A stretch of DNA of 64,000 nucleotides. Source: Cylicocyclus nassatus (lineage: Eukaryota; Nematoda; Chromadorea; Rhabditida; Strongylidae). How positions within the stretch are numbered: position 1 is the first letter of the stretch; every line of letters begins with the position of its first letter. Position numbers and translations under genes: made by a program. The stretch spans positions 48,318,941 to 48,382,940 of the forward strand of contig CATQJL010000112.1 of NCBI GenBank assembly GCA_958299035.1, read 5' to 3'. A model generated the notes under the pieces. That model saw nothing but the letters and a program-made list of their open reading frames with translations. It was not told the DNA's origin and ran no database searches. This document shows, one piece after another, positions 46,922 through 58,037 of the stretch.

Positions 46922-47988
46922 TAATATCGTGTTGAAAGTTCGTTCGCGCATTTTTTAATAACTCTTAACTTCTAATCCTTCCAAAGGATTAGTACATAGC
47001 CAACTGTGCAGAAAAAAGAAGTCATGCGCCAATAGCATCTAAATGATGTTCTACCACGCCTAGAATGCGGGGAAATAAGCTGTAGAAGAAAATTACTCAG
47101 TTTCGACTTTCATGTGTAAAGTTGTCAGTAATCTAGAGTATGCGAAATCGTAGTGCATTGTTTTAGCTTTTGTTTTTTTAGAGTTTTTTTGAGTTTCAAA
47201 ATTTTTCTCTCTGCGCAAAGTTCGTGCTGATTGAGGGTTTCTATCAAAACTTATATTAAGTTGAACCGAAAGTTCGTTCGCATCTTTTTAAAAAATCATA
47301 ACTTCTTTCCTTCACAACGATTTTGAGCAATTCAAATTTTATCAGAAAGCGTAAGTCATACAGTTTTCAAAGGTCTCCTGAGGACTTTCGAACATCCTTA
47401 GATTGCAGAGATAAAAATGAAAGAAAGAGGTACCTCCGAAATTCGAATTTTTAAGCAAAAATTCTAAAAATCTAGAAACTGTGCGATAAAATCCAGAACA
47501 GTCATCATTCCAAGTTTTCTTATATTTTATTACTAGCTGAGTCAAGTTTGTGCTGATCGAGCTCTTCTTTCGAAACTTATGATTTTTTGAAAATGATGCG
47601 AACGAACTTTCGGTTCAACCTAATATAACTTTTGATAGAAACCCTCAATAAGCACGAACTTTGCGCAGAGAGAAAAGTTTTGAAACTCAAAAATACTCTA
47701 AAAAACAAAAGCTAAAACTAAGCACTACGATTCTGCAAACTCTAGATTACTGACAACTTTGCACTGGAAAGTCGAAACTGAGTAATTTTCTTCTACAGCT
47801 TAATTCCCCGCATTCTAGGCGTGGTAGAACACCGTTTAGATGCTATTGCAAAGCGCATGACTTCTTCTTTCTGCATAGTTGACTATGTATTAATCCTTTG
47901 GAACGTTTAGAAGTTAAGAGTTATTAAATGCGCGAACGAACTTTCAACACGATATTATTGGTTGTCTCATATTTTTCAATTTTGACTT
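46889..47988. repeat. Large inverted duplication (about 350-bp arms)
   Basis: The left arm 46,924-47,258 and right arm 47,630-47,960 are inverted copies of sequence present once in unit B (14,500-14,840). The right arm also ends with about 30 bp of the neighbouring MITE terminus in inverse orientation (TTGGTTGTCTCATATTTTTC at 47,959). The loop 47,258-47,624 is bounded by inverted TTGAACCGAAAGTTCG motifs next to TATA, another mariner-like MITE. Confidence 0.72.
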
Positions 47989-49608
47989 TGACTGACAGAT
48001 AAATAAATCCATCTGCTTTCTCATGTTCAATGCTTTATGACGACAGAAGACTCCGGAGATAAAAATTTGGATAGGAGGATTACCCATATCCGTGTTTTGA
48101 AATTAAATCGTCAAAAATCTGAAAAGTGTGAGATCATGTCTATTAGAGGAGTTGTGAGCTGCTTTTTTGAATGATGCCAAGTTTGTGCGGAACGACCTCC
48201 CCTTCAAAAAGTTATGAATTTCTTGAAAAATGCAGAAAAATGCAAAAAACGCCATTTTTGCCGTTTTTTGCATTTTTCGCGAAAATCACAACATTTCACA
48301 GAAAAGCTCGATAAGCACAAACTTAGCACCTTTCAAAAGGGCAGCTCATAACTCCTCTAATAAATATGATCTCACAATTCTTTTACGATTCATTGTCGAA
48401 AATCCGAAGTTTGAGTGATTATCAGGATCAAGCAAGAAGTGTGACACACGATCGCTGGTTACGACCCCCCTTATTGCTTTCTCAATAAGACCCCAAACTA
48501 TATACCTAGAATAGCATTACTTGAAGGCCCTGTCAAACATAACGGGCAACTATCCATAATTCGCATGTCAATTAACCCCTGTAGACAATGTTTGAGCGAA
48601 TTCTGAAGTTTCAAGATATTGGGTCACCTAAGTGAAATCGCCATATTCCAGCATTATTAACTTTGTTTGAAAAATGAAGTAGCTGGCTGTTTTTGCACTC
48701 AAGACAAAGCACTGCTCCTTCTTTGGCCACTTCAGAAATATCGCTTCAAAAGACCTCCTAACTTTGGAATTAAAAACCAACCAAAATCTTGCTTTTTATT
48801 TTTCGCTTTTAATGGCTGTGCTTTCCCCAGATATTACTCAGAGCTAAGAAGACGAATCAGGCACAAATCACTCCTATGAAATCTACGAGGCTAGGCTATC
48901 GATTCATATAACTTTCGCTAAAAATGAAATGATTTGATATAGTTAATGGGGTGGTGCCACACCCCATTAACTCACCTTCAAACAGAATCAAATAGCTGCG
49001 TTTTTTATATCGTTGTTACTGCTTAACCTTCTTCTTTACATAGCAGAAGTTTTATATATGCTTCTTCAAAAGCAAAATATAATCGTTTTTCCTATCTATG
49101 CAAATGTAAAATACTGGTAGAATACTGCGAAAATATCGGGATACGGTAAGATACTAAGTTTGCGCTACTACGTGAATCGCAAGGAAAGGCGACAAGAATG
49201 TATATATTCGATAACCTTAGCCTCGTAATCTACATCGAAGTGATTTGAGTCCGATTGGTCTTTTCTAGCCTGAGATATTGAAAACGAAAAATGAAACAGA
49301 AGAGATTTTGGCTTGCTCTTAATTCCTTAATTTGGAGTCACTTAAAGTAAGATTGCTAATGTGAGCAAAAAATAGTAGTTCTTTGTATTAAGCGCGGAAA
49401 GAAGTAGTACTTACCTTTGGAACAATGTAACATGTTTAAAAACGACCATCTCACTTAGGTGGCCCTGTATTTGGAAACTTCAGATTCGCAGAAACTTGGA
49501 TCATTGGGGTTATTCGTGCTAATTACAAAACGATGCCCTTATGCTTTATAGATCTTCAATTATTCTTACTATACGTGTGCGATAATGGATTACATTAATA
49601 TGCTAGTA

Positions 49609-50490
49609 CAGAGTGTCCCAAAAGTAAGTACCCTATTTTCAGGTGTATAAGCCGCGGGGTGGTCCTAGCTTACATCGACCAGCCCGAACACATCAAAGGA
49701 CCTCGCAACCAAAGGGCCCCACAGAGTGCTGCGTATTGCCTGAAAGAATCGTGCGGCATAAGGATCGCTTCTCGAAACACAATGAAGCGGCTGAGCAGCT
49801 CGTGGGAAAATTTGAAAAAGTGCGGCTTATACACCTGAAAATAGGGTACACACTTTTAAATCGTCAATATCTCTCTTCCCAATGGGTCTTTTTTAGCCAG
49901 TCAAGTACCATTCTGTAGAGGAGGCCTCAACTTAGATTTACAGTATTGATCAAATCACGGAGCTTTTCGTTACTGTAGGATTACAGTGAGAACTTCAGCA
50001 TGTGGAACCATTGTGAAATATGCCATCTGACAAAATTTTTTTCAAGAAATCTGAAAAATTGTGTACTAAGGAATTCGCGCAAGCTGATTATACTACACAA
50101 CTATTTATGAGCGTTTTCAGCATTTTTGACGGTGTAATTACATTTCTGACAAATACTGTCGGTTATTACGGTTTACTTGGGATAACTTTGGAAAGAAGCA
50201 TCATAGTAAAGTGAAAATTCCATATACGAAATCAGCGGCTTCCGTTACCATAATATTTTTGGCTTGTTTGGTTTTGTTCCGAGGCAGAATGTGGCTTCCA
50301 ATGGCCTAAAATCCTTGTCGAAGTTCCTACAGTAATCCTACAGTAATGAAGAGCGACCGACAATTCGCTCGATACTGTAAGCCTAAGTTGAAGCCTTCTC
50401 TACAAAATGATATTTATTGGCGGGAAAAGACACAAGGGGAAGAGAGATATTAACGATTGAAAAGTGTGTACTTACTTTTGGGACACCCTG
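49609..50490. mobile_element. Tc1/mariner-type non-autonomous element nested in the Mutator-type copy
   Basis: Ends CAGAGTGTCCCAAAAGTAAG and the complement of CAGGGTGTCCCAAAAGTAAG, flanked by TA at 49,607-49,608 and 50,491-50,492. The interior is loosely palindromic (AGGCCTCAACTTAGATTTAC versus a complementary region near 50,380). No transposase motif. It carries a younger 216-bp MITE within its left end. Confidence 0.8.
49631..49846. mobile_element. 216-bp MITE (CCCTATTTTCAGG family), copy 2
   Basis: Same ends and interior as 25,096-25,309 but reverse orientation, TA on both sides (49,629-49,630 and 49,847-49,848). It splits the left terminal repeat of the host element after 22 bp. Confidence 0.85.
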
Positions 50491-51525
50491 TATTTTGACG
50501 GGCCTATTTGACACTGTTAACGAATATCATATTATGCGAACAGCGGATGCCTTGATAACGACCCCCCCCCCTAATTCCTCAATACGACTCTCCAGGTGTG
50601 GCACCCCACACCCAACGCTTGACCTTGGTGATTGTCGAAAAGCAGCAAGGACGTTTTTAGAAAATAGATGAATTTCCATCTGAAGGTGTTTTTTGTAAGT
50701 TCAATACTTCGTACAGAGAGCAGTTACATTTCTCAAAATCAAGGGCAGAACTTTTGAATCAACCTAGTAGAAAGAATTTAGGTGCTGTCATAAAGCGCAT
50801 GATTTCCTCCTTTTAGAACAATTAACTTTGTGCAAATCCTTTTTGATGCAACCTAACATGAATTTTGGTACTTTTCCGTTATCCGGACCCACTTTTTCAT
50901 AGAAGAGGATTGTTTCTATCCTTGCACCATATTTGCTCCCAGCTTTACAGAAAGAAGTGTCATCCTTCTGCCACGTGCCAAAAAAATTGACATGTCATTT
51001 ACATGTTCAACAAGTTTAACAAAGAGTTTGTGTTACCCTACTTGTGGCGTAAGTTCAATCTGTTTTGTAGTCATTTTTGACCTCACCTTGATCGAACAGT
51101 TCTAAAGTGAACATTGCCATAATAATAACGACAATTGTTATCGACGAACAGACGAGACTTGCTCAGAGTAGAGAAGTGCGGTAGGATTATGTCATTCAAG
51201 AGAAAAACTATGCAGCAGCAAGGTACTTTAAACTATCATTTATAGTCTTTTCTGGCTAAATTTGCATGGTGAAGAGTTTGATGAGGAAAATATTTTTTAA
51301 TCACTGTTGAAAGCAAACTTCTGAAATAAATTCATGATTGTTTTACTCTACGTGAAACAACTGAACAGCTTTAAGGTGATCACGAATTCCCTTTTACTTC
51401 ATCGAAATCATTTCGAAAAAAAAACATTTCAAAATGGACCGAAAGTGTCAGTTTTTTGTGACATGTGGCAAGGAGGCAATCCTTGTATCTAGAAAAGAAA
51501 ATATTCTTAGCTAAAGAAAGAATTA

Positions 51526-52718
51526 TTAGGGTGATCGGTAAAAAATGGGGCAGCTTGATTTTTATTAAATTTTGAGATTTTTGGTTTCGATCAACAACAA
51601 GCAGGCTGCAACGTTAGTCGCTTATATAAGCGACCTTCGCCTATTATTCTGGCAAAGCGTCAACGCTCCTCTCCCACAACCCTATTCGTGGCGCCCTGAA
51701 GAACGCGAACAGGGTTTTTTGAACAACTCTCAATCTTGCACTGCTATACCTTAAAGGCACCGTCCACCCTAAGTTGAGGATGTTGAGCTTTTGGCAGGTA
51801 TAATAGTAGGGACCCCTATCAATCCATTGCCCAAGTCGCAGCGCAAATTGCCGCTTCGGAAGCGAGAAAATCGCTTCGGAATAGCGAAGATTCACGAGGA
51901 CCCCATCCATGCCCGCCCATTTGTGCGCGCCCATCCAATCACCGTTCCAGAAAAGCGGCCTGTGGGTTCTCCGAAACGGGGATTGTCGGGGTTTCGCGCA
52001 TTCTCGACTTCATATTCGGAATCAGGGACATGGGAAGGCCCTGAAACGATAAAAACGTGGAAGTCGAAAATCTGGGTGGACGGTGCCTTTAAAGTAATAG
52101 AGCAATTGACATACCATTCGAAAGAGCTCTTCATGCTCTTTCAAACAGTATATTAATCATACAAGATTATCTTCTACTTCTGGGTAAAAAAAGCGAATTA
52201 TCTGAAAAATCGCGATTTTTGGCGCAACAAAAACCAACAAGCAAGTTACAATCTGTATTTTCCAAAGATAGATAAAATGTGAGGTAAGCTGCACATGGAT
52301 GGATAGAGCGCAATAAGCTCTTTCAAATGGTACCCTTACGTTTATCTGCAAAGAACTGAATAGCACGTATCTTTGTTCTTAAAGCTGTTAATGGACATGG
52401 CTCCTGAATTTGAAAGTTGAGGCCAGCAACACTTCTTGGTCTGGTACCTTCACGCGTTGCAGCAGAAGTATTTTGGATGGTTTCTTATGTTTCACTGCGC
52501 AGATACTGCCCGAAGTTTATAATTTGTCAAAGTGACTAACTTTGCATTTCAGCCACTATAAAAATTATTAGGTACGTAAATGACCTTATATAGGTATTTT
52601 CTGAAAGAGAATAATTTTTTCTAACATTTATCAAAATTGGAAAGTTTAATCACTTTTCTTTTTTTTGAGAAATCTACATTTATTCTCTAGGTGTCCCATT
52701 TTTTACCGATCACCCTAA
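51526..52718. mobile_element. Mariner-type element, middle of the nest
   Basis: Ends TTAGGGTGATCGGTAAAAAA with 24 perfect inverted bases, flanked by TA (51,524-51,525 and 52,719-52,720). A relative in opposite orientation is at 59,967-60,796, sharing motifs such as TTATATAAGCGAC/GTAAGCGAC and the CAAGCTGCC subterminal. Contains the piggyBac-type MITE at 51,755-52,088. No transposase motif visible. Confidence 0.85.
51755..52088. mobile_element. 334-bp piggyBac-type MITE, innermost of the nest
   Basis: Ends AGGCACCGTCCACCC and GGGTGGACGGTGCCT are perfect inverted repeats, each bordered by TTAA (51,751-51,754 and 52,089-52,092), the diagnostic target of piggyBac elements. Non-coding. Confidence 0.85.
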
Positions 52719-52796
52719 TATATGAGAGCCTTTTGAGAAAATGGGCAGATAACGGAAAAGTACCTGAATTTTCGACCGAGCTATCCAAACACTTAA

Positions 52797-53151
52797 AGGC
52801 ATCGTCCAGGCAAGTCTGGACACATGAAGATCTTACGCGGATAGTAATTTTGGGGCCCTAATTAAGCCAGTGCCCAACCGGCAGCTCAGGTGGTGCTCTA
52901 ATGGATGAAATATTTCCCTCGAAACTGGACCCCGCGATCGTATTTCGCGTGGATTCATGACGCAAAGAGTTGGTCCTGGCGCGAAACTGCCACGAATCCA
53001 TGCGAACACGATTGCGGGGTCCGGTTTCGAGGGGAATATCTCAGCCGTTAGAGCACTACCTGCGCTGCCGCTTGAGGAGTGCCTTAGTGAGGGCCCCAAA
53101 AGTGCTTTTCAAGGAAAATCCCAGAGGTCCACATCTGCCTGGACTCTGCCT
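52797..53151. mobile_element. 355-bp piggyBac-type MITE
   Basis: Ends AGGCATCGTCCAGGCA and TGCCTGGACTCTGCCT, bordered by TTAA (52,793-52,796 and 53,152-53,155). The interior is palindromic around 52,960. Unit B carries the empty site at 15,880-15,883 (AACACTTAGAAGAACC, TTAA reading TTAG). Related to the innermost MITE at 51,755-52,088 by its ends. Confidence 0.85.
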
Positions 53152-53742
53152 TTAAAAGAACCATATCCAAAATTGCCGACCCTGCTCGCTCGATGTGGCT
53201 CCAAATTCGAATAATTCAGATACAATTTCATTTCATACAATTCGAATGAACTTCGAATAATATTCGTTCAAATCGGTCTTCAATAATTCAAGTTTTCGAA
53301 TTTATTCGAGGCCCTTCTATGAATCGAGCCTTCGTGATCGAATTTTCTTTCGACTTGGACTAAATTTTAATGCTTACCCAAACTCTTATGAAGGAATCCT
53401 TATACTGGCTCATTTTCAAAGTAGAAAAAAGCAAAAATAATTGATTGGTATTTGAGTCTTGACAAAGAATTGTTGTTGCGTGTGTTATAATTCCTACAAT
53501 CTAGACTGATTAAAGGGCAACATACAATAGGGCAAAACAACAGACGCTGACATAGACAAATAGAGAATGGGCATTATTTCTAGAGACTTTCGGATCCCGA
53601 TCTCGCCTGGACTACAAGTTCAAGTTGGCCCGGGTACATAATGGTCTAGAGCATTCAACGACTTATCCCCCTTCCGTTTGCTTTCTTTCGTTATGCTTTA
53701 TTCTCCCAACCTACTCTCATGGTTTACCTTCGCAATGCCTCT

Positions 53743-56700
53743 CTATTTTTTCCTATCGTGCTTCGAATCTGCACTGTGCACCTGTCTTTTCTGTATGAAT
53801 TTGTCTTTTCCTGGCTTTAAGAAGTGAGCGTTATCACTGCCTTCCCCAGATTGTGGATTTCTGTAGGAGAGCAAATCTTTGCCTTATGAATTTGAAGGCG
53901 AAGCATATACTTATCAACACATATAAACCCAGGTGTACATCGATTGAAATCAACTACGAAATGGTTTGCCTAAATCAGTGCGAATTTAAACTGGCCACTT
54001 CAGACTGGCAATTTTTCATCCACTTCATCGGAAATCGAATCAAACTTGTTCGCTTGATTATGCACTGCACCAAAACCAGTACCTGTAGTTTACTGGAAAG
54101 CCAGCTTAAGTTTTTCAAATACGGCTTTGGAAACAGCTGTTTTGGAATCTGCATCGCTAAACATCGATCAATCTACCTTCAAACTCCTCTGCAGGTGGTT
54201 CCGTTGATGTCGATGTTATACCAACAAGATAGTATTTCCCTGCCCGTATCTGAAGCAGTGGCCCACCACTATCTCCCTGAAAAAGGAAAACTTATCTACC
54301 GGCTGCTCCTTTAACACTCTTCCTACTTTATTCTGTTTCTTTTAAAGAGAACGAAGGAACTCTGACAATATTTCTGCATTCTGCATTTTTATTGGAAGTA
54401 CGCAGGTTTTCTGGAAATCAGGTGTAGTGCTTTAACTCACATGGATTGTTGATTCATTCCTACGCTTAGTATACGCCAGGAGTGAATCTTTCATTTCGGG
54501 GCCTTCTTCTACGCTTTCGTAAACCACGGCTTGTATAGAATAATCTTTACCTAAAGTCAGAATTTAAACAAATTCAGATAGGGAATTGGAAATGTACTGT
54601 CTGTTAGGATTGGTATATTAAGTTGAAACAGCAGGCAGTTGACGCTAGTCGGTCTCTTGTATAGGGCTCGATACGAGCTGAGATCCGGGAGTCTTTAGAT
54701 GGACATCTTCCTTTGATTTCGCAGAATTATTAGGACCTTCCCTGACCTTTTTTATACCCCGCGCTACTTCTTGGATTGCAACCGAAGCAGACACAAATAA
54801 ACGATTATAGGCAAGAACCTAGGTCGAAATGAGAAAGGTAAGCGTCAATGAACACCGAACATCAATGAAATTGAGGTATCGCCTAGGGATACGTTTTGCT
54901 GTGCTCTGATGTCTTGGTAATGAAGAGAGTAGAGGACAATACGAAATCGTTTCGTGCTAAGTGTGAAGTGTCTTAGGCCCATATGCACGTACATCCCCGC
55001 TGGGGAGGGGAGAGGATCTGAAGGGGGATGCGTCATATCTCGCTACTCTATATATCTTTCTTCTTCCTTCTCTATTTGGCTTGTAAAGGTTCTCATACCC
55101 TTAACCTGCGCATAATGGATGCAGGTTACTTCCATACAAGATTGGTTTTTCGTCAATTTTTTGTCAATTTGTGTTCCCCTGGGGATCTCCTGGGGATCCC
55201 CAGGGAACACAAAGTAGTGAAAATCTAAACAATTAAGCCAGTAACCTGGCATCAGTTATGCGCAGGTATAAGGGTATGTAAACGAAAAACCAACAACGAC
55301 TGTTTACACATCGGAACATTCAACGTGAGACGCCTGCCAAACGAAGTCCAACTACATAAACTGCAAGAAGCCCTGAAGAGAAGACGACGCGATATACTGG
55401 CCCTAACGAGATGGAGAGACGAATTTCAGAAGCAGCTTGGCACTTGCAAATGGCAAAGAGTAAGATCACTCACTTTAAAAGAATGGATCAGTTTGTTTGA
55501 ATGCCGCATATTGTAATAATATGAGAGGCAAATAAATCATCTTATATATAAAGCTGAATGTCTGTATGTCTGTATGTCTGTATGTCTGTATGTCTGTCTG
55601 TCTGTACGTATGTGCGGAATAGAAATTTTTATTTCTGAACCGATTTGGACCAAACTTGGCACACATATACTTCGGGGCAGGGAGCGTGTCATAGGCTACT
55701 TTTCGTTATCGATCGATGTCAGCATGCTCGATTACCCCCCTGTACAAAATCCCAGCCCCCTAGCTCAAATTTTGCAAAAAATCGGTAAAATCGACATCGA
55801 TCGATAACGAAAAGTGGACTATGACACGCTTTCTGCCCCGAAGTGTATGTGCGCAAAGTTTGGTCCCGGGCGGAGCCGGGTTTGCCATCTAGTCTTATAT
55901 ATAAAGCTGAATGTCTGTTTGTATGTATGTTCGTGTGTACGTATGTTCCGAATAGAAAATTCCATTTCTGAACCGATCCGGACCAAACTTGGCACACATA
56001 CACTTCGGGCCCCGGCGGGTGTCACAGTCCACTTTTCGTTATCGATCGATGTCGATTTTATCGATTTTTTGCAAAATTTGAGCTACGGGGCTGGGAGTTG
56101 GCCCAGGGGGGTAATCGAGCATGCTGATTACGAATATAATAATGACAGGGCCGGGCGGAGCCGGGTAAGTCAACAAGTAAAATCATAAAATCATAGGGGT
56201 ATGGGAACCTTTATAAAAGATAGGATGCATCCCCTCTCAGATTCCCTCCCCTCTCAGGCGGGGATGTACGTGCATACGGGCCTCAATAAAGTTTCTATCA
56301 TGGCAACGATCTATGAAGAACCATGAAAAGGTACGTGAGCAAAAGATAGTTAGGTTCAGCTCAGTTAGTTCTCACAATCAGGTGAAAAGGGGGAAATTAA
56401 GCACGGTTTTCAGTCAAATTCACAAAGTTCTTCTGCCAGCAACAAATTTGGTGTATACCAGTGATTGTTCGTTCCATACACGCATTTGTTCATTCAGCGC
56501 CAATTCGAATTACTACGCGGTATGAGTTTATGTCAAAGTACTTGAGTAGTGCTTGATTTGATCTGTTTTAGCCGTGTTTCTATGGTTTCTAACGTAAGGT
56601 TCGCATCTAATGTAGTTTCTTACGACAGGTCTCCTCCCTCCCTCTCTCTCCCCCTTCCCCCCCCCCCCCCCCCCGTCGCTTGTTAGTTTCCCATAAGGAC

Positions 56701-58037
56701 AAATGCACAGTAAATTTATGTACACAGGCGCTGAACAAGTCCGCTTTGTACTCACTATGTTCTCCATATCCGATGGATATAAGCCTTTGAGGAATAATAT
56801 CATGCTCTTGGGGCATACAAATAGGCTTGAAATCTGGTATGTCCTGCTTGAGCTCGATCATACCAATGTCATGTGTTGTTCTATTGTCACAAGCTTCATC
56901 CACGTCGTAGTTTTGGTGTATACGTACCTGCACAAACAGTGTCATCTTAGTAATTTTGGCGATTTTGCGATGTACTAATGTCAGGTTCTATCAGTGGAAA
57001 TCAGCTTCACTTACAAGCGCTACTTCGTAAACTCGCTTCTTAGTCCAGCACTCCTTAGTACTGCAGGAACTTTGAAAAACACCAACTTCTTGGGCGGGAG
57101 TTTCTTGTAAATCTAGTTGTTTTTGCGATCTAGAAACAGTTTACGACCGCGAAAGAAAAAGAGAAATCGAGTTGTACCTTTGTTTACATGCCTCCTCATC
57201 ATTCATGACTAAGCAATGCGCAGCGGTCAGAATATGGCGAGATGAGATTAGCACGCCGCTGCAAAAAGGTTCGCTATGGGACCCAGCAACATCTGAAACT
57301 CGAGATTGATTTGCTAACGCAATTGCAAGCTTGGGGGAAATGCTACGAAAGGCACTGACCGTCTATCTCGGACAAAGCGAACACAAAGGGATATTTTGAT
57401 TGATTGACTCGATATCGCTTATACATGTTGGCTGCCACTAAATGCAAGGCACATGTTATTTATTACAATAAATCTCAACTAAGATACAATAATAGAATGT
57501 TTTTAACCCTTATGGCAGATTTCCAGCGAATGCCTACCAGGTAATATAACAGTCAATTTCAGATGAATTGTTTTTGACTGCTACAACGTGTTAGATAATG
57601 TATTTTTCGTAAAGTACTATGAAAGCTGCTTTACGTTAGACTTTTCAACGCTTCGGCAAAGTTGCGCTTTTACTTGGCCTATGCGAACTAGGTTCTCAAA
57701 GCGCATCTACTAACAGGAAAATCTCCAGAATGGTGTGTGCTTTGCAGCTTCCATAGGAAAAGCAGCATTTCCAGATTCAATCACATATGCAAAACCATTT
57801 TCTGTACCTCATTTAGAGCTCTAAAACTACGCACAAGTGAATGCAAAAAAGATCCCTTCTGTCATGTATAATTGCGATAATGGTTCGATAATGACCATAG
57901 TAATCTGCCTGATTTTGAGACAAGTGTTTGTTACCTGCAGACTTGCTGCACCTTTCTTTTAGCTTCCAATTCTCTTCTTTAGTAATTTTCCCCGCATGTG
58001 CAGTTTGAAGGAGGAAAACCAACCAGAGTATGGTCAT
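53743..58037 (-). CDS. Secreted trypsin-like serine protease, paralogue C (8 exons)
   Basis: Paralogue of the gene at 18,443-21,634, a predicted secreted S1 peptidase. Exons on the minus strand: 58,037-57,935; 57,313-57,178; 57,129-57,015; 56,927-56,756; 54,550-54,441; 54,276-54,177; 53,953-53,911; 53,860-53,743. Phases agree throughout; 897 nt, 298 residues plus stop. Signal peptide residues 1-15 (MTILWLVFLLQTAHA). Triad: His67 in HILTAAHC, Asp138 in HDIGMIEL, Ser215 in GDSGGPLLQI. Relative to copy B one base is missing upstream of exon 2, so the B-type acceptor would shift the frame; the acceptor CGTTAG at 57,314-57,319 restores it and is used in this model. Intron 4 is 2.2 kb, against 1.0 kb in B, and holds two Helitrons, a foldback and a LINE fragment. 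Exons 1-6 are well supported by the paralogue; the last two are less certain. Confidence 0.78.
55094..55278. mobile_element. 185-bp foldback in protease intron 4
   Basis: CATACCCTTAACCTGCGCAT at the left is mirrored at the right end (GCGCAGGTATAAGGGTATG). The centre is a second hairpin, TGTGTTCCCCTGGGGATC with its complement. It abuts a LINE endonuclease fragment. Confidence 0.65.
55285..55440 (+). pseudogene. LINE endonuclease N-terminal fragment
   Basis: Reads CLHIGTFNVRRLPNEVQLHK then LQEALKRRRRDILAL, the start of an AP-type endonuclease domain of an RTE-like element (compare ATINVGSLTSR in the LINE at 30,164-32,944). The catalytic Glu motif is already lost (TRWRDEF), and nothing of the reverse transcriptase follows. 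Such a 5' fragment without a 3' end is unusual for a LINE copy and suggests later deletion. Antisense to the protease, inside its intron 4. Confidence 0.7.
55540..55892 (+). mobile_element. Helitron-like element, copy 3 (upstream of a tandem pair)
   Basis: Starts A-TCTTATATATAAAGCTG and ends CGGGCGGAGCCGGGTTTGCC then ATCTAG, followed by T. Contains one CATGCTCGATTACCC unit and a TGTATGTC microsatellite. 353 bp. The 3' hairpin GGGCGGAGCC precedes CTAG as in Helitrons. Confidence 0.8.
55893..56178 (+). mobile_element. Helitron-like element, copy 4 (immediately downstream of copy 3)
   Basis: Starts TCTTATATATAAAGCTG directly after the CTAG of copy 3 and ends near CCGGGTAAGTCAACAAG, a mutated CTAG end. 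About 286 bp. Same subterminal phrase ACCAAACTTGGCACACATAC as the other copies. Confidence 0.75.
56658..56675. repeat. Homopolymer C run in protease intron 4
   Basis: About 18 consecutive C after a CT-rich stretch. On the transcribed strand this is a G run. Length is likely to be unstable or assembly-sensitive. Similar G/C runs occur at about 10,910, 33,690, 33,790, 45,165, 45,228 and 50,563. Confidence 0.8.

Larger units (their letters stand above)
48428..50626. mobile_element. Mutator-type non-autonomous element, copy 2, with nested elements
   Basis: Ends AGGATCAAGC and GCTTGACCTTG with flanks GTGATTATC and GTGATTGTC (8 of 9 match), consistent with a 9-bp target duplication. Unit B shows the empty site near 15,579-15,588 (AATGATTATCG). 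The body matches the non-LINE part of 29,729-33,843. Nested inside are the element at 49,609-50,490 and, within that, the MITE at 49,631-49,846. Confidence 0.78.
50867..52764. mobile_element. Outer element of a three-level nest, 8-bp target duplication
   Basis: Ends GGTACTTTTCCGTTATC and GATAACGGAAAAGTACC are perfect inverted repeats of 17 bp. Flanks TGAATTTT at 50,859-50,866 and 52,765-52,772 are an exact 8-bp duplication, and unit B has the single empty site TGAATTTT at 15,852-15,859. Without nested insertions it is about 700 bp and non-coding. Superfamily uncertain (hAT or Merlin size class). Confidence 0.85.

Noticed and set aside
52833..53214. Three overlapping frames of 61-88 codons
   Set aside because: They read opposite strands of the palindromic interior of the piggyBac MITE at 52,797-53,151.
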